Source of the DNA: JAJZVS01 sp963708095
GTDB lineage: Bacteria > Pseudomonadota > Alphaproteobacteria > Acetobacterales > Acetobacteraceae
Direction: 5' to 3'
DNA length: 64,000 nucleotides
Assembly (NCBI GenBank): GCA_963708095.1
Contig: OY970182.1
Location: 2,232,001 to 2,296,000 of the forward strand
This document shows, one piece after another, positions 7,272-16,278 of the stretch. The notes beneath the pieces are model-generated. The model worked only from the letters and a program-made list of their open reading frames with translations. It did not search any database and was not told the DNA's origin. Position 1 is the stretch's first letter; every line of letters begins with the position of its first letter. Position numbers and translations under genes: made by a program.

Positions 7272-8492
7272 ATGATCTACCAGCTCTACCAGACCCAGGC
7301 GGACCTGCTGGCTCCGTTGCGCCGCGCCGCCGCCATCGCCGCCGGTCTGATGCGCCCCGCCGATCTCGGCGCGGCGACGCCGCCGGTGCTGCGCCAGATG
7401 CTGGCCGCCTGCGACGTCCTGTCCACCGGCGGTCTCACCCACCGCCGGCCCCCGTTCGGGTTCGACGCGATGCGGATCGGCAATCACACCGCAACGGTCA
7501 CCGAGGCGGCGGCGGACACGACCCCCTTTGGCACCCTGCTGCATTTCCGCAAGGATCCGGCGCCGGCCCAGCCCAAGGTACTGCTGGTCGCGCCAATGTC
7601 GGGGCATTTCGCCACCCTGCTGCGCGGCACCGTGAAGACGCTGTTACCCGAGAACGACGTCTACATCACCGACTGGCACAACGCGCGCGACATCCCGGCC
7701 GACGACGGACGCTTCGGGATGGACGCGTTCATCGAGCACGTCATGCGCTTCCTGCGCGCGATCGGGCCCGGCGCGCATGTGATCGCGGTCTGCCAGCCCG
7801 CCGTCGCGGTGCTCGCCGCGGTGGCGCTGCTGGCGCAGGCCGGCGATCCCGCGCAACCGCGCAGCATGACCCTGATGGCCGGCCCGATCGATACGCGGGT
7901 GAACCCGACGAAGGTGAACGAGCTCGCCGTCGGGCGGCCGATCGAATGGTTCGAGAAGACCCTGATCGGCGTCGTCCCCTGGCGCTACCGCGGCGCCTGG
8001 CGGCGGGTCTATCCGGGCTTCCTGCAGCTCGCCGCCTTCATGACCATGAACCTGGAACGCCACGTGGGCGCTCATTTCAGCCATTTCCGCGCCCTGGTCG
8101 GCGGTGATGCCGCCGGCGCGGCGGCGCACCGCGGCTTCTATGACGAATACAACGCGGTGATGGACCTGCCCGCGGAGTTCTACCTGGAAACCGTGCAGCG
8201 GGTATTCCAGGACCACGACCTGCCGCTCGGCCGGCTGAAATTCCGGGGTGAGACGGTGCGCCCCGGCGCGATCCGCCGCACCGCGCTGCTGACGGTGGAA
8301 GGCGAGCGCGACGATATCTGCGCCATCGGCCAGACCGTCGCCGCGCTCGACCTGTGTACCGGCATCCATCCGGGGATGAAACGGCACCACCTGCAGACCG
8401 GGGTCGGCCATTACGGCGTGTTCAGCGGCCGGCGCTGGGCGAGCGAGGTCTATCCGCGCGTGCGCGAGATGATCCAGTCCACCGCTGCCTAG
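7272..8492 (+). CDS. phaZ: Intracellular polyhydroxyalkanoate depolymerase
   Basis: A 406-residue alpha/beta hydrolase of the intracellular PHB depolymerase family, which releases hydroxyacids from storage granules. The N-terminal region has the typical MIYQLYQTQADLLAP start. The nucleophile is a Cys (Cys174) in HVIAVCQPAVAVLAA instead of the Ser of usual lipase boxes, as known for this family. The conserved VDGDR-like segment is replaced by LTVEGERDDI, and GVGHYGVFSG near the C-terminus holds the catalytic His. The ATG at 7272 is 16 bases from the best AGGAG, so initiation may be weak. It implies that the organism stores PHB. Confidence 0.9.
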   Translation: MIYQLYQTQADLLAPLRRAAAIAAGLMRPADLGAATPPVLRQMLAACDVLSTGGLTHRRPPFGFDAMRIGNHTATVTEAAADTTPFGTLLHFRKDPAPAQPKVLLVAPMSGHFATLLRGTVKTLLPENDVYITDWHNARDIPADDGRFGMDAFIEHVMRFLRAIGPGAHVIAVCQPAVAVLAAVALLAQAGDPAQPRSMTLMAGPIDTRVNPTKVNELAVGRPIEWFEKTLIGVVPWRYRGAWRRVYPGFLQLAAFMTMNLERHVGAHFSHFRALVGGDAAGAAAHRGFYDEYNAVMDLPAEFYLETVQRVFQDHDLPLGRLKFRGETVRPGAIRRTALLTVEGERDDICAIGQTVAALDLCTGIHPGMKRHHLQTGVGHYGVFSGRRWASEVYPRVREMIQSTAA

Positions 8493-8601
8493 TGGTCCGA
8501 TGCCGACGCCTGCTTCCGGGCGTTGGCTGAATCGGCCCACAAAACAGGCTGGTGATCTGACGCATCGGGGATCATCCGTATCGTGTCAGAGCATCCGGCT
8601 C

Positions 8602-9798
8602 CTACAGCCCCAGGATCGCCTTCGCCACGATGTTGCGCTGGATCTCGTTCGACCCGCCGTAGATCGAGACCTTGCGCATGTTGAAATACACCGGGCCGGC
8701 CGCGGCGGCGTAGTCGGGACCGATGAACGGCTCGTTCTGCCCCGCCTCCGGCGACTGCCAGGGCATCGCATAGGGCCCCACGACCTCCATCGTCAGCTCG
8801 GTCAGTTGCTGCTGGATCACTGAGCCTTTCAGCTTCAGGATCGACGACGCCGGATTGGGCTTGCCCTTCGCGTCCTTCCTTTCCTCCGACACCACCCGCA
8901 ACTGGGTCATCTCCAGCGCTTTCAGCTCGATTTCCACCGAAGCGAGCTTCTCGCGGAAACGCGCATCCTCGATCAGCGGCGTATCGCCGATCCGCTCCAG
9001 CGCGGCGAGCTGCTTGATCCGCGCGACGCGCGCCTTCGACGTGCCGACCCGGGCGATGCCGGTACGTTCATTGCCAAGCAGGAACTTCGCATAGTCCCAG
9101 CCCTTGTTTTCCTGCCCCACGAGGTTCTCGGCCGGCACCTCGACCGCGTCGAAGAATACCTCGTTCACCTCCCGGCCGCCGTCGATGGTGACGATCGGGC
9201 GCACGGTGATCCCCGGCGAGCGCATGTCGATCAGCAGAAAGCTGATTCCCTCCTGCGCCTTCGCGGTCGGATCGGTGCGCACCAGGCAGAAGATCCAGTC
9301 GGCATATTGGGCGAGCGTGGTCCAGGTCTTTTGCCCGTTGACGACGTATTTGTCCCCGCGGCGCTCCGCCCGGGTGCGCAGGCTTGCAAGATCGGACCCC
9401 GAACCAGGCTCCGAAAACCCCTGACACCAGAAATCGTCGGCATTGGCGGCACGCGGCAGGAAGCGGCGCTTTTGCGCCTCGTTGCCGAACTGCGCGATAA
9501 CGGGACCCACCATCGAAACGTTGAACGCGATCGGCGGCGGCACATATGCCTGCTGCATCTCGTCCTGATAGAGATAGACCTGCACCGGCGACCAGTCCTG
9601 CCCGCCCCACGCCACCGGCCAGTTCGGCGCCGCCCACCCGCGCGCGTTCAAAATGCGCTGGGAAGCAACCATGTCGTCCTTGCCGAGATGCTCCCCGTCA
9701 CGCAACTTCGCGCGGATGCGCTCGGGAATCGCCGTACAAAAGAACCGGCGCGCCTCCTCGCGGAACGCACGCTCAGATTCAGTGAAAGTCAGGTCCAT
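8602..9798 (-). CDS. Acyl-CoA dehydrogenase (PimC large-subunit-like)
   Basis: A 398-residue flavoprotein of the acyl-CoA dehydrogenase family, oxidising acyl-CoA to 2-enoyl-CoA with FAD. Residues 1-120 are the helical N-domain. FSEPGSGSDLASLRT (about 128-142) is the FAD/substrate signature. The middle beta domain contains VNGQKTWTTLAQYADW. The C-terminus ends YGGSNEIQRNIVAKAILGL, the usual FAD-contact motif. Overall sequence resembles the large subunit of pimeloyl-CoA dehydrogenase, but no small-subunit gene adjoins it. It is alone between phaZ and holA, in opposite orientation to phaZ. Confidence 0.85.
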   Translation of the reverse strand: MDLTFTESERAFREEARRFFCTAIPERIRAKLRDGEHLGKDDMVASQRILNARGWAAPNWPVAWGGQDWSPVQVYLYQDEMQQAYVPPPIAFNVSMVGPVIAQFGNEAQKRRFLPRAANADDFWCQGFSEPGSGSDLASLRTRAERRGDKYVVNGQKTWTTLAQYADWIFCLVRTDPTAKAQEGISFLLIDMRSPGITVRPIVTIDGGREVNEVFFDAVEVPAENLVGQENKGWDYAKFLLGNERTGIARVGTSKARVARIKQLAALERIGDTPLIEDARFREKLASVEIELKALEMTQLRVVSEERKDAKGKPNPASSILKLKGSVIQQQLTELTMEVVGPYAMPWQSPEAGQNEPFIGPDYAAAAGPVYFNMRKVSIYGGSNEIQRNIVAKAILGL

Positions 9799-9889
9799 CG
9801 CATCCCCCCGCCGAGGCCCGGCGGCAACTCTGAGCCGCCGGCAACACCGACGTCAATCGGGACCGGTCAGGCGACGGGTGCGGCGTTTC

Positions 9890-9935
9890 GAAAGGCAGGC
9901 CAGGGGGCTCTGCCCAGGCGGACCCGCTGGTCTTC
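9890..9935. repeat. GGCCAGGGGGC-type palindromic remnant
   Basis: In the gap between holA and the acyl-CoA dehydrogenase, the sequence around 9896-9916 reads as a degraded form of the inverted repeats at 39129-39214 and 62387-62420 (shared core GGCCAGGGGGCT). It is imperfect and could act as a weak hairpin. I see no gene in this 142-base gap. Confidence 0.4.
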
Positions 9936-9940
9936 GTGCG

Positions 9941-10954
9941 TCACGGCCGCGCCCGCGCCGCCGCCTGCCGTGCCAGGGTCAGCACCGCGTGGCGGCACAG
10001 CGCCTGGTCCGGAGCGCCGGTGCGCTTGCAGCCGCGCTCGGCCTCGGCGACCGCCGTCATTGCCGTCCGCAACGCCGGTTCCGGCCAGCGCCCGAGCGCC
10101 CGGGCGAAGGCGTCCACCCTGCGGAAGAACACCGGCGGGCGCGCCGCTCGTGCCGCTTCCGCCGGCGTTTGCCCGGCATCGACCGCAAGGCGCGCGCGGT
10201 GCAGCCGTTGCAGATGCATCAACGTCGCGCGCAGCACGCCGACCGGATTGCCCCCTTCGGCCATCGCCAGTTCCAGCGCCCGGTCGGCGCGCGCGATCTC
10301 GCCGGCGGTGGCGGCGAACAGCGCGTCGTCGAGCGACAGCCCCGCCATGTCGCCGATCAATTCCATCGCCGCCGCCAGGTCGACCCGTCCGCCCGGCCCG
10401 GCATAGAGCGCGAGTTTCGTCAGTTCCTGGCGGGTTGCCGCACGATCGGCGCCGAGCTGGCCGCCGAGCCAGGCCAGCGCCTCCGGCTCCACCGTCACGC
10501 CCGCTTCGGTGAGGGTGGTGCGGATCGTCTCTGCCAGGTTGCGACCTTCGTCGGGATAGCAGCCGATCGCCGCCCCGTCGGGCGCCCCCTCGACCAGCGT
10601 TCGCAGGCGCGAACGGGCGGGCAGGCCGGGGGATTCCAGCACAACGAGCGCCGGCGCCGGCCCGGCCAGCACCGCCTTCACCGGCTCGGTCGCGGCGTCC
10701 GTCGCCTCCCGCACGCGCACCGCCCGGCGCCCGCCGATCAGCGAAAGGCTGGCCGCCTCGTCGGGCAGCCGTGCGATGTCCTCGCGCGCCAGGTCGGCGA
10801 CCCGGAACGGATCATCGAGGGAGCCTGCCACCAGACGGATCAACCCCTGCGCCCGTTCGCGAATCAACCCGGTGTCGTCGCCGTACAGCAGCACCACGCG
10901 GCAGGCGCCGGGATCGCGGAGGAAGGCGCCGACGCCGCGGGCGTCGAGCTTCAT
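9941..10954 (-). CDS. holA: DNA polymerase III subunit delta
   Basis: A 337-residue clamp-loader delta subunit, which opens the sliding clamp during replication. I start at MKLDARGVGAFL (10954), 7 bases after the lptE stop, rather than at the longer open frame. The first ~135 residues are the AAA-like domain (VVLLYGDDTGLIRERAQGLI). The C-terminal collar contains the RTTLTEAG and LGADRAATRQELTKLALY segments typical of HolA. It is the third gene in leuS-lptE-holA, an arrangement widely kept in proteobacteria. Confidence 0.93.
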   Translation of the reverse strand: MKLDARGVGAFLRDPGACRVVLLYGDDTGLIRERAQGLIRLVAGSLDDPFRVADLAREDIARLPDEAASLSLIGGRRAVRVREATDAATEPVKAVLAGPAPALVVLESPGLPARSRLRTLVEGAPDGAAIGCYPDEGRNLAETIRTTLTEAGVTVEPEALAWLGGQLGADRAATRQELTKLALYAGPGGRVDLAAAMELIGDMAGLSLDDALFAATAGEIARADRALELAMAEGGNPVGVLRATLMHLQRLHRARLAVDAGQTPAEAARAARPPVFFRRVDAFARALGRWPEPALRTAMTAVAEAERGCKRTGAPDQALCRHAVLTLARQAAARARP

Positions 10955-10961
10955 CGCGCGC

Positions 10962-11498
10962 TCAGCCGGCAACCCGCGTGGCGGCGCGGGTGCGGAACAG
11001 GCTCGCCAGCCGCAGGGTGATCTGGTCGGCGATTTCGTTGGCCAGATGATGATAGACGACCGATGTTTCCAGGTTGGAAGCAAAATATTGCTGGTCGAAG
11101 ATATTCAACCCATCGATCGCGCGGGCGAAGCCGGAGTAGATCCTCGTATGCGCCGGGTCGTTGCTGGTCAGCACCCAGTTGGCGTTGCCGATCATCCGGA
11201 CGCGGGTCGCGGTCGTGCCGGGCAGGATGCCGATGCCCTGGCCGGAGATCCAGTAACTCACGGTAAGCGTATAGCGCCGCGGTGTGCGGTCGCCGGCGCC
11301 CTCGAAGCGCTGCTGCAGCGCCTGGCGCAGCAACTGGCCGGGCCGTTCCGCGATCAGCGCGACATGGATCGCCGCCAACTCCCGCTCCCCCGGTCCCGGC
11401 GCGCCGGTGGCCGTCGGCATGTAGACGGGCTGGAAGCCGCAGCCGGCGAGCGGGGCCGCGGCCAACAGACCGAGCAGCGCGCGCCGGGAAAGCTTCAT
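10962..11498 (-). CDS. lptE: LPS-assembly lipoprotein LptE
   Basis: A 178-residue outer-membrane lipoprotein that plugs the LptD barrel during LPS export. MKLSRRALLGLLAAAPLAGCGFQPVY carries a Tat/Sec-like signal and lipobox LAGC, followed by the GFQPVY motif typical of alphaproteobacterial LptE. The middle is beta-rich (TPRRYTLTVSYWISGQGIG) and the C-terminal helix contains NEIADQITLRLASLF. It overlaps the 3' end of leuS by 4 bases, so the genes are translationally coupled. Confidence 0.92.
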   Translation of the reverse strand: MKLSRRALLGLLAAAPLAGCGFQPVYMPTATGAPGPGERELAAIHVALIAERPGQLLRQALQQRFEGAGDRTPRRYTLTVSYWISGQGIGILPGTTATRVRMIGNANWVLTSNDPAHTRIYSGFARAIDGLNIFDQQYFASNLETSVVYHHLANEIADQITLRLASLFRTRAATRVAG

Positions 11499-14155
11499 GT
11501 TCCGAGCACGAAATTGACGATGCGGTTCGGCACGTGGATCTCCTTGGCGACCCGCTGGCCGTCCAGCGCGCGGGCGACGTTGGGCTCGGCGCGCGCCGCC
11601 GCCAGCGCCGGCTCGCGCGGGGTATCGGGCGGCAGGGCGATCGCGGCGCGCAGCTTGCCGTTCACCTGCACCGCGATCGTCACCGTCTCGGCGGCGAGCA
11701 GCGTCGGGTCCGCCTCCGGCCAGGGCAGTTCGGCGACCAGGGGCGCGTCGGGGGCGCAGAGCGCATGCACCTCCTCGGCCAGATGCGGCATCATCGGGGC
11801 GACGAGCCGGGCCAGGATCGCCACCGCCTCCCGCCGGGCCCAGTCGAGATCCGAGGGGGCGAGATCCGAGGGGGCGAGGTCGGGGGTGGCGGCGGCGCGT
11901 TCGGCCTCGGCGATCGCGTTGGCGAATTCATAGAGCCGGGCGACGGCGACGTTGAAGGCGAAGCCCTCCAGCGCCTCGCTCACCGCGGCGATGGTGCGAT
12001 GGGTGGCGCGGCGCAGCGCCAGCGCGGCGGGCCCGAAGGTTGCCGGCTGCGGCGCGGCGGGGCGGTCGGCGGCGGCCTCGGCCAGGCGGGCGAGACGCTG
12101 GGTGAAGCGGTAGGCACCGGCGACGCCGGCCTCGGTCCATTCCATGTCCCGATCGGGCGGGTTGTCGGACAGGATGAACCAGCGGGCGGTGTCGGCGCCG
12201 TAGCGGGCGATGATGGCGCCGGGATCGACGGTGTTGCGCTTCGACTTGCTCATCGCCTCCACCCGGCCGACGGTGACCGGGGCGCCGGTGTCACGCTGCA
12301 CGGCGCTGCCGTCGGGGCGACGCTCCACCTCCTCCGGATACAGCCAGGCGCCGTCCGGCCCGCGATAGCTTTCGTGCGTGACCATTCCCTGGGTGAACAG
12401 GCCGGCGAAGGGTTCGGCCACGGTGAGATGTCCGGTGTCGCGCATGGCGCGCGCGAAGAAGCGCGAATAGAGCAGGTGCAGGATCGCGTGCTCGATGCCG
12501 CCGATATACTGGTCGACGGGGAGCCAGTGGTCGACCGCGGCACGATCGACCGGCACCGCGGCTTCGGGGCTGCAGAAGCGGGCGTAGTACCAGGAGCTGT
12601 CGACGAAGGTATCGAACGTATCGGTCTCGCGTCGCGCCGGGGCGCCGCAGGCGGGGCACGCGACGTGCTTCCAGGTGGGGTGGTGATCGAGCGGGTTGCC
12701 CGGGCGGTCGAAGCTCACGTCCTCCGGCAGGCGCACGGGAAGCTGGTCGTCCGGGACCGGCACGACGCCGCAGGCGGCGCAATGGATCACCGGGATCGGG
12801 CAGCCCCAGTAGCGCTGACGCGACACGCCCCAGTCGCGCAGCCGCCAGTTCACCTCCCCCGCGCCGACGCCGGCGCGTTCCAGCGCCGCGATTGCCGCGC
12901 GCTTGGCCGCATCGACCGCGAGACCGTCGAGGAAGCCCGAATTGAACGCGGTGCCGGGGCCGACATAGGCGGTGTCTTCGATCGCAAAGGGTGCCGGATC
13001 GGCGCCGGGCGGCAGCACGACGGGCGTGACCGGCAGGCCGTATTTGCGCGCAAAATCGAGGTCGCGCTGGTCGTGCGCCGGGCAGCCGAAGATCGCGCCG
13101 GTGCCGTATTCCATCAGCACGAAATTGGCGATCCAGACCGGGTAGGTCTCGTCCTTGATGAACGGGTGCGCGACGCGCAGGCCGGTCTCAAAGCCGTGCT
13201 TCTCCGCGGCCTCGATCGCCGCTTCGCTGGTGCCGAGGCGGCGGCATTCGGCGATGAACGCGGCGACCTGCGGATCGCGCGCGGCGACGGCGGCGGCGAG
13301 CGGATGTTCCGGCGCGATCGCCAGGAACGACATGCCGTAGAGCGTGTCGGGGCGGGTGGTGTAGACCTCGACCTCGCGGATGCCATCGGCAGGACGATCC
13401 AGCGCGAAGCGCAGGCGGGCGCCTTCGCTGCGGCCGATCCAGTTGGCCTGCATCAGCCGCACCCGCTCCGGCCAGCGGGCCAGGGTGCCGAGCGCGTCCA
13501 GCAGTTCCGGAGCATAGTGCGTGATGCGCAGGAACCACTGGGAGAGCTGCTTTTTCTCCACCAGCGCGCCGGAGCGCCAGCCGCGGCCGTCGATCACCTG
13601 CTCGTTGGCGAGCACGGTGCCGTCCACCGGGTCCCAGTTGACCCAGCTCTCCTTGCGTTCCACCAGGCCGGCGCGGAGGAAATCGAGGAACAGCTTCTGC
13701 TGGTGGCCGTAGTAGGCGGGGTCGCAGGTGGCGAACTCGCGTTCCCATTCGAGCGACAGGCCCATGCGCTGCAGCTCGGCGCGCATGGCGGCGATATTGT
13801 CCCAGGTCCATTGCGCCGGGTGGATGCCGCGTTCGCGCGCCGCGTTCTCGGCCGGCAGGCCGAAGGCGTCCCAGCCCATCGGGTGCAGCACGGAGAAGCC
13901 GCGGGCGCGCTTGTAGCGGGCGACCACGTCGCCGAGAGTGTAGTTGCGCACGTGGCCCATGTGGATCTTGCCGGAGGGGTAGGGGAACATCTCCAGCACG
14001 TAGTATTTGGGGCGGCCGTCGGCCGGCACGTCGGCGACGCGGAAGCAGCCGCGCGCGGCCCAGGCTTCTTGCCAGCGCGGCTCGGCGGCGGCGAAATCGT
14101 AGCGGCGGGCGGGCTCGGAGGCGGTGGCCCGAGGTTCGGTCGTGGTCTCGATCAT
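11495..14155 (-). CDS. leuS: Leucyl-tRNA synthetase
   Basis: An 886-residue class I synthetase charging tRNA-Leu. The HIGH-type motif is HMGH at residues 65-68 (PSGKIHMGHVRNYTLGD); the KMSKS-type motif is MSKSK from residue 635. The large insert between them is the CP1 editing domain (WIGRSEGARLRF and TTRPDTLYGM). The C-terminal anticodon-binding domain ends with VVNFVLGT-like IVNFVLGT. Length is normal. An APSDL pair near the end of the anticodon region comes from a 15-base tandem duplication at 11846-11875. It heads the leuS-lptE-holA operon. Confidence 0.97.
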   Translation of the reverse strand: MIETTTEPRATASEPARRYDFAAAEPRWQEAWAARGCFRVADVPADGRPKYYVLEMFPYPSGKIHMGHVRNYTLGDVVARYKRARGFSVLHPMGWDAFGLPAENAARERGIHPAQWTWDNIAAMRAELQRMGLSLEWEREFATCDPAYYGHQQKLFLDFLRAGLVERKESWVNWDPVDGTVLANEQVIDGRGWRSGALVEKKQLSQWFLRITHYAPELLDALGTLARWPERVRLMQANWIGRSEGARLRFALDRPADGIREVEVYTTRPDTLYGMSFLAIAPEHPLAAAVAARDPQVAAFIAECRRLGTSEAAIEAAEKHGFETGLRVAHPFIKDETYPVWIANFVLMEYGTGAIFGCPAHDQRDLDFARKYGLPVTPVVLPPGADPAPFAIEDTAYVGPGTAFNSGFLDGLAVDAAKRAAIAALERAGVGAGEVNWRLRDWGVSRQRYWGCPIPVIHCAACGVVPVPDDQLPVRLPEDVSFDRPGNPLDHHPTWKHVACPACGAPARRETDTFDTFVDSSWYYARFCSPEAAVPVDRAAVDHWLPVDQYIGGIEHAILHLLYSRFFARAMRDTGHLTVAEPFAGLFTQGMVTHESYRGPDGAWLYPEEVERRPDGSAVQRDTGAPVTVGRVEAMSKSKRNTVDPGAIIARYGADTARWFILSDNPPDRDMEWTEAGVAGAYRFTQRLARLAEAAADRPAAPQPATFGPAALALRRATHRTIAAVSEALEGFAFNVAVARLYEFANAIAEAERAAATPDLAPSDLAPSDLDWARREAVAILARLVAPMMPHLAEEVHALCAPDAPLVAELPWPEADPTLLAAETVTIAVQVNGKLRAAIALPPDTPREPALAAARAEPNVARALDGQRVAKEIHVPNRIVNFVLGT
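11846..11875. repeat. 15-bp tandem duplication inside leuS
   Basis: Two perfect copies of GAGATCCGAGGGGGC lie at 11846-11860 and 11861-11875. In the minus-strand protein they add APSDL in frame. The length of 15 bases keeps the frame. It is a recent-looking slippage event in a surface segment of the anticodon-binding domain. Confidence 0.8.
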
Positions 14156-14279
14156 CGCGTCTGTATCGGGCGCGGCCCGGCGGGACGCAAGATGGCGGGG
14201 GCTGCGGGATGCGGGTTGTGCCGGGGCGGCGGTTCTTGTAGGAAGCGCGGGCGCTGCCGATGGCGGTGTACTTGGCGCG

Positions 14280-14355
14280 GTCCCGTTCGTCTAGAGGCCC
14301 AGGACGCCGCCCTCTCACGGCGGCAACAGGGGTTCGAATCCCCTACGGGACGCCA
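14280..14355 (+). tRNA. tRNA-Glu (anticodon CTC)
   Basis: A clear cloverleaf: acceptor GTCCCGT/ACGGGAC, anticodon stem CCGCC/GGCGG with loop CTCTCAC (anticodon CTC), T arm GGGGTTCGAATCCCC, and an encoded CCA at 14353-14355. Its 3' end faces a recombinase remnant on the opposite strand, so it appears to have been an integration site. Confidence 0.96.
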
Positions 14356-14727
14356 CTTCAGAACAGAACTGCGAACGCCGAACGCCGCCGATTTCCCGGC
14401 TGCGGCGGCGGTGAGGGTGCGCAGCGGCTCGGTCTTCGAGCCGACGATGCGGACCTCGGCCTGGCCGACCTCGACCCGCTGCGCCAGGGCCCGAAGGTGG
14501 TCGCGCCGGTAGCCGCCGGGATCGGTGCGCATCCGCCGGCGGGCCCCGGCGGCGAAGCTTGTCAGCAAGGACGGCGTGACGGTCGCTCCCAGCCGCTCGA
14601 CGGCGGATTCCGCACGCTCGGCGTCGGCGCGGGCCTGGTCGCGGATGGTCGTCAGTTCGGCGATGCGATCCTTCAGCATCGGGTCGGCCAGATCGGCGAT
14701 GCCGGCCTCGATCGCGTCATGGAGGCT
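14356..14727 (-). pseudogene. Serine-recombinase C-terminal remnant beside tRNA-Glu
   Basis: The minus frame encodes a stretch resembling the C-terminal part of large serine recombinases found in Rhodospirillales: SLHDAIEAGIADLADP, then MLKDRIAELTTIRDQARADA, then RMRTDPGGYRRDHLRALAQR and RIVGSKTEPLRTL. The catalytic N-terminal domain and the zinc ribbon are missing, because homology ends near 14727 where a kinase fragment begins on the other strand. The frame runs past SSVLKWRPVGDSNP into the tRNA, as integrase genes at tRNA att sites often do. It cannot encode an active enzyme. Confidence 0.7.
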
Positions 14728-15849
14728 TGCTCGACCGGCTGCTGGGCGAGTTCACCTACCACGCGCAGGCGCGCCGGCTGGCGCTGCGCTTGGTCCGGTC
14801 CGGCCTCGCGATCCACAGCGATCCGCGGCTGCTGGGCCAGAGGCTCCGCAACTTGCTGGCCAACGCCGTGAAATATACGGAGCGCGGCAAGGTGCTGCTC
14901 GGCTGCCGCCGCCATGGCGACCGGGTGAGCATCGAGATCTGGGACACCGGCATCGGCATTCCCGCGGCGGATCTGGAAACGATCTTCGAGGAGTACCATC
15001 AGCTCGATAATCCGGCGCACACGGGCACGTGGTCTCGGGCTGGGTCCCGCGATCGTGCAGCGGCGGGGCACCCTGCTGGGTCATCGGGTGCAGGTCCGTT
15101 CGCATCCGGGCAAGGGCTCGGTGTTCGCGGTCGAGGTCATGCTGGCGGCCGCCGCCAGCCCGGGGCCGCCCGTCATCTTTGTCGTGGACGATGACAGCCA
15201 GGTGTGCGCCGGGCTCCGAGAGGTGCTCGAGACGGCGGGCGAGATGGTCGAGGACTATGCGTCCGCCGAAGCGTTCCTCGCCGCCTATCGGCCGGGCCGC
15301 GCGGCCTGCCTGCTGATCGATGCGTACCTGCCGGGAATGAGCGGGCTGCATCCGCTGCACACGCTGCGCGAGACCGGCCATGCGCTGCCGGCCATCATGA
15401 TCACCGGCAGCAGCGACGTGTCGATGGCGGTACAGGCCATGAAGGCGGGTGCGCTCGATTTCATCGAGAAGCCGGTCGGCCGCCGCGCCCTGGAGCACGC
15501 GCAGGACGCGAACAAGGCGATCGCCTGGCGCGAAGAGGCGGCCGCGCATGTTGCCGGCCTGACGTCACGCCAGCGCCAGATCATGGAGCTGGTGCTCGTC
15601 GGCCATCCGAGCAAGAACGTCGCCGCCGACCTCGGCATCAGCCAGCGCACGGTCGAGAACCATCGCGCCGAGATCATGAAACGAACCGGTACCAAATCGC
15701 TGCCCGCCCTGGCCCGGCTGGCGCTCGCTGCGGCGACACCGCAGGAGGCCGCGGATCGGCACGGGCCCTCCGACGGCGTCCGGCCCGCCGCTTCTAAGCA
15801 GCGATTCGTAGGTTGTCACACGGATGAGGCACTTGATGCTGCTTGTTGA
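14727..15849 (+). pseudogene. Truncated, frameshifted histidine kinase-response regulator
   Basis: This is the 3' part of a hybrid sensor. From 14751 the frame encodes the HATPase region: LLANAVKYTERGKVLLG (N box) and WDTGIGIPAADLETIFEEY (G1). The next conserved block, RGLGLGPAIVQ (G2), is in another frame from 15028, so a frameshift lies near 15016-15030. After it come a FixJ-type receiver (VIFVVDDDSQVCAGL, then LLIDAYLPGMSG, then IEKPVGRR) and a LuxR helix-turn-helix (LTSRQRQIMELVLVGHPS, ending KSLPALARLALAAA). A short in-frame deletion after KPVGRR is likely. The dimerisation and sensor domains are gone. The 3' end reads into an IS630 remnant. The receiver half might still be made from GTG 15055. 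Confidence 0.75.
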
Positions 15850-16020
15850 GTTTGGTGATGGCATTATGGATAGCGGCGTGAGGGCGGTGACGTTGCCGAA
15901 GATCTGGTGGGCGAGGTGATGACGTTTGAGCTCGTGCCAGACGCCCTTGATGCCGTTCAGCTCAGGAGCATAGCGAGGCAGCCACTCGACCGTGATCCAG
16001 GGGCGCGCGACGAGCGCGGT
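15794..16020 (-). mobile_element. IS630-family transposase remnant (C-terminal end)
   Basis: The minus strand encodes WITVEWLPRYAPELNGIKG and VWHELKRHHLAHQIFGNV, the DDE-domain end typical of IS630 transposases, with the last catalytic Glu region. A one-base deletion after GNVTAL breaks the frame; in the restored frame the end reads AAIHNAITKLNKQHQVPHP and stops at 15794. The N-terminal two-thirds are missing. The remnant cuts off the response-regulator pseudogene at about 15790. Confidence 0.75.
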
Positions 16021-16133
16021 TGTGGCAGCACAATCGTGCCCTCCAAAAACGCCAGCGCAGGACTGAAGATTGCGCGGCGATCCCCAACCGGAAAACTTTG
16101 CAGCAGATCCTCTTCTTGTTCATGCGCCGTCTC

Positions 16134-16278
16134 GCGGCCTTTGTCACGAGGCTCCGGCCCGCCCGATTACCCGATCGAGCCGCTCGTCAGCTACCAGGGT
16201 CTACCGACAATTCCCCCGATGGATCCTTCCTCCACTGATGAACCGCGCCGTTCGGGCGCACTGAATAAGATGGGCTAG
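16134..16278 (+). repeat. 145-bp direct repeat, left copy
   Basis: This segment matches 21533-21677 over 145 bases without gaps and with 11 mismatches by eye (about 92% identical). It ends with GCACTGAATAAGATGGGCTAG in both copies, and similarity stops abruptly there. The stop codon of the tetR gene on the minus strand lies inside it. It could be an IS end or a small non-autonomous element. Confidence 0.8.

Noticed and set aside
11282..14512. Very long rightward open frame of over 1000 codons
   Set aside because: It is antisense to leuS, lptE and the tRNA-Glu region. The leftward genes carry all family motifs, so this frame is a high-GC shadow.
14152..14679. An intact 175-residue gene across tRNA-Glu
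   Set aside because: It lacks a catalytic domain, starts at an internal Met of a recombinase and reads through the tRNA. It is best viewed as a remnant.
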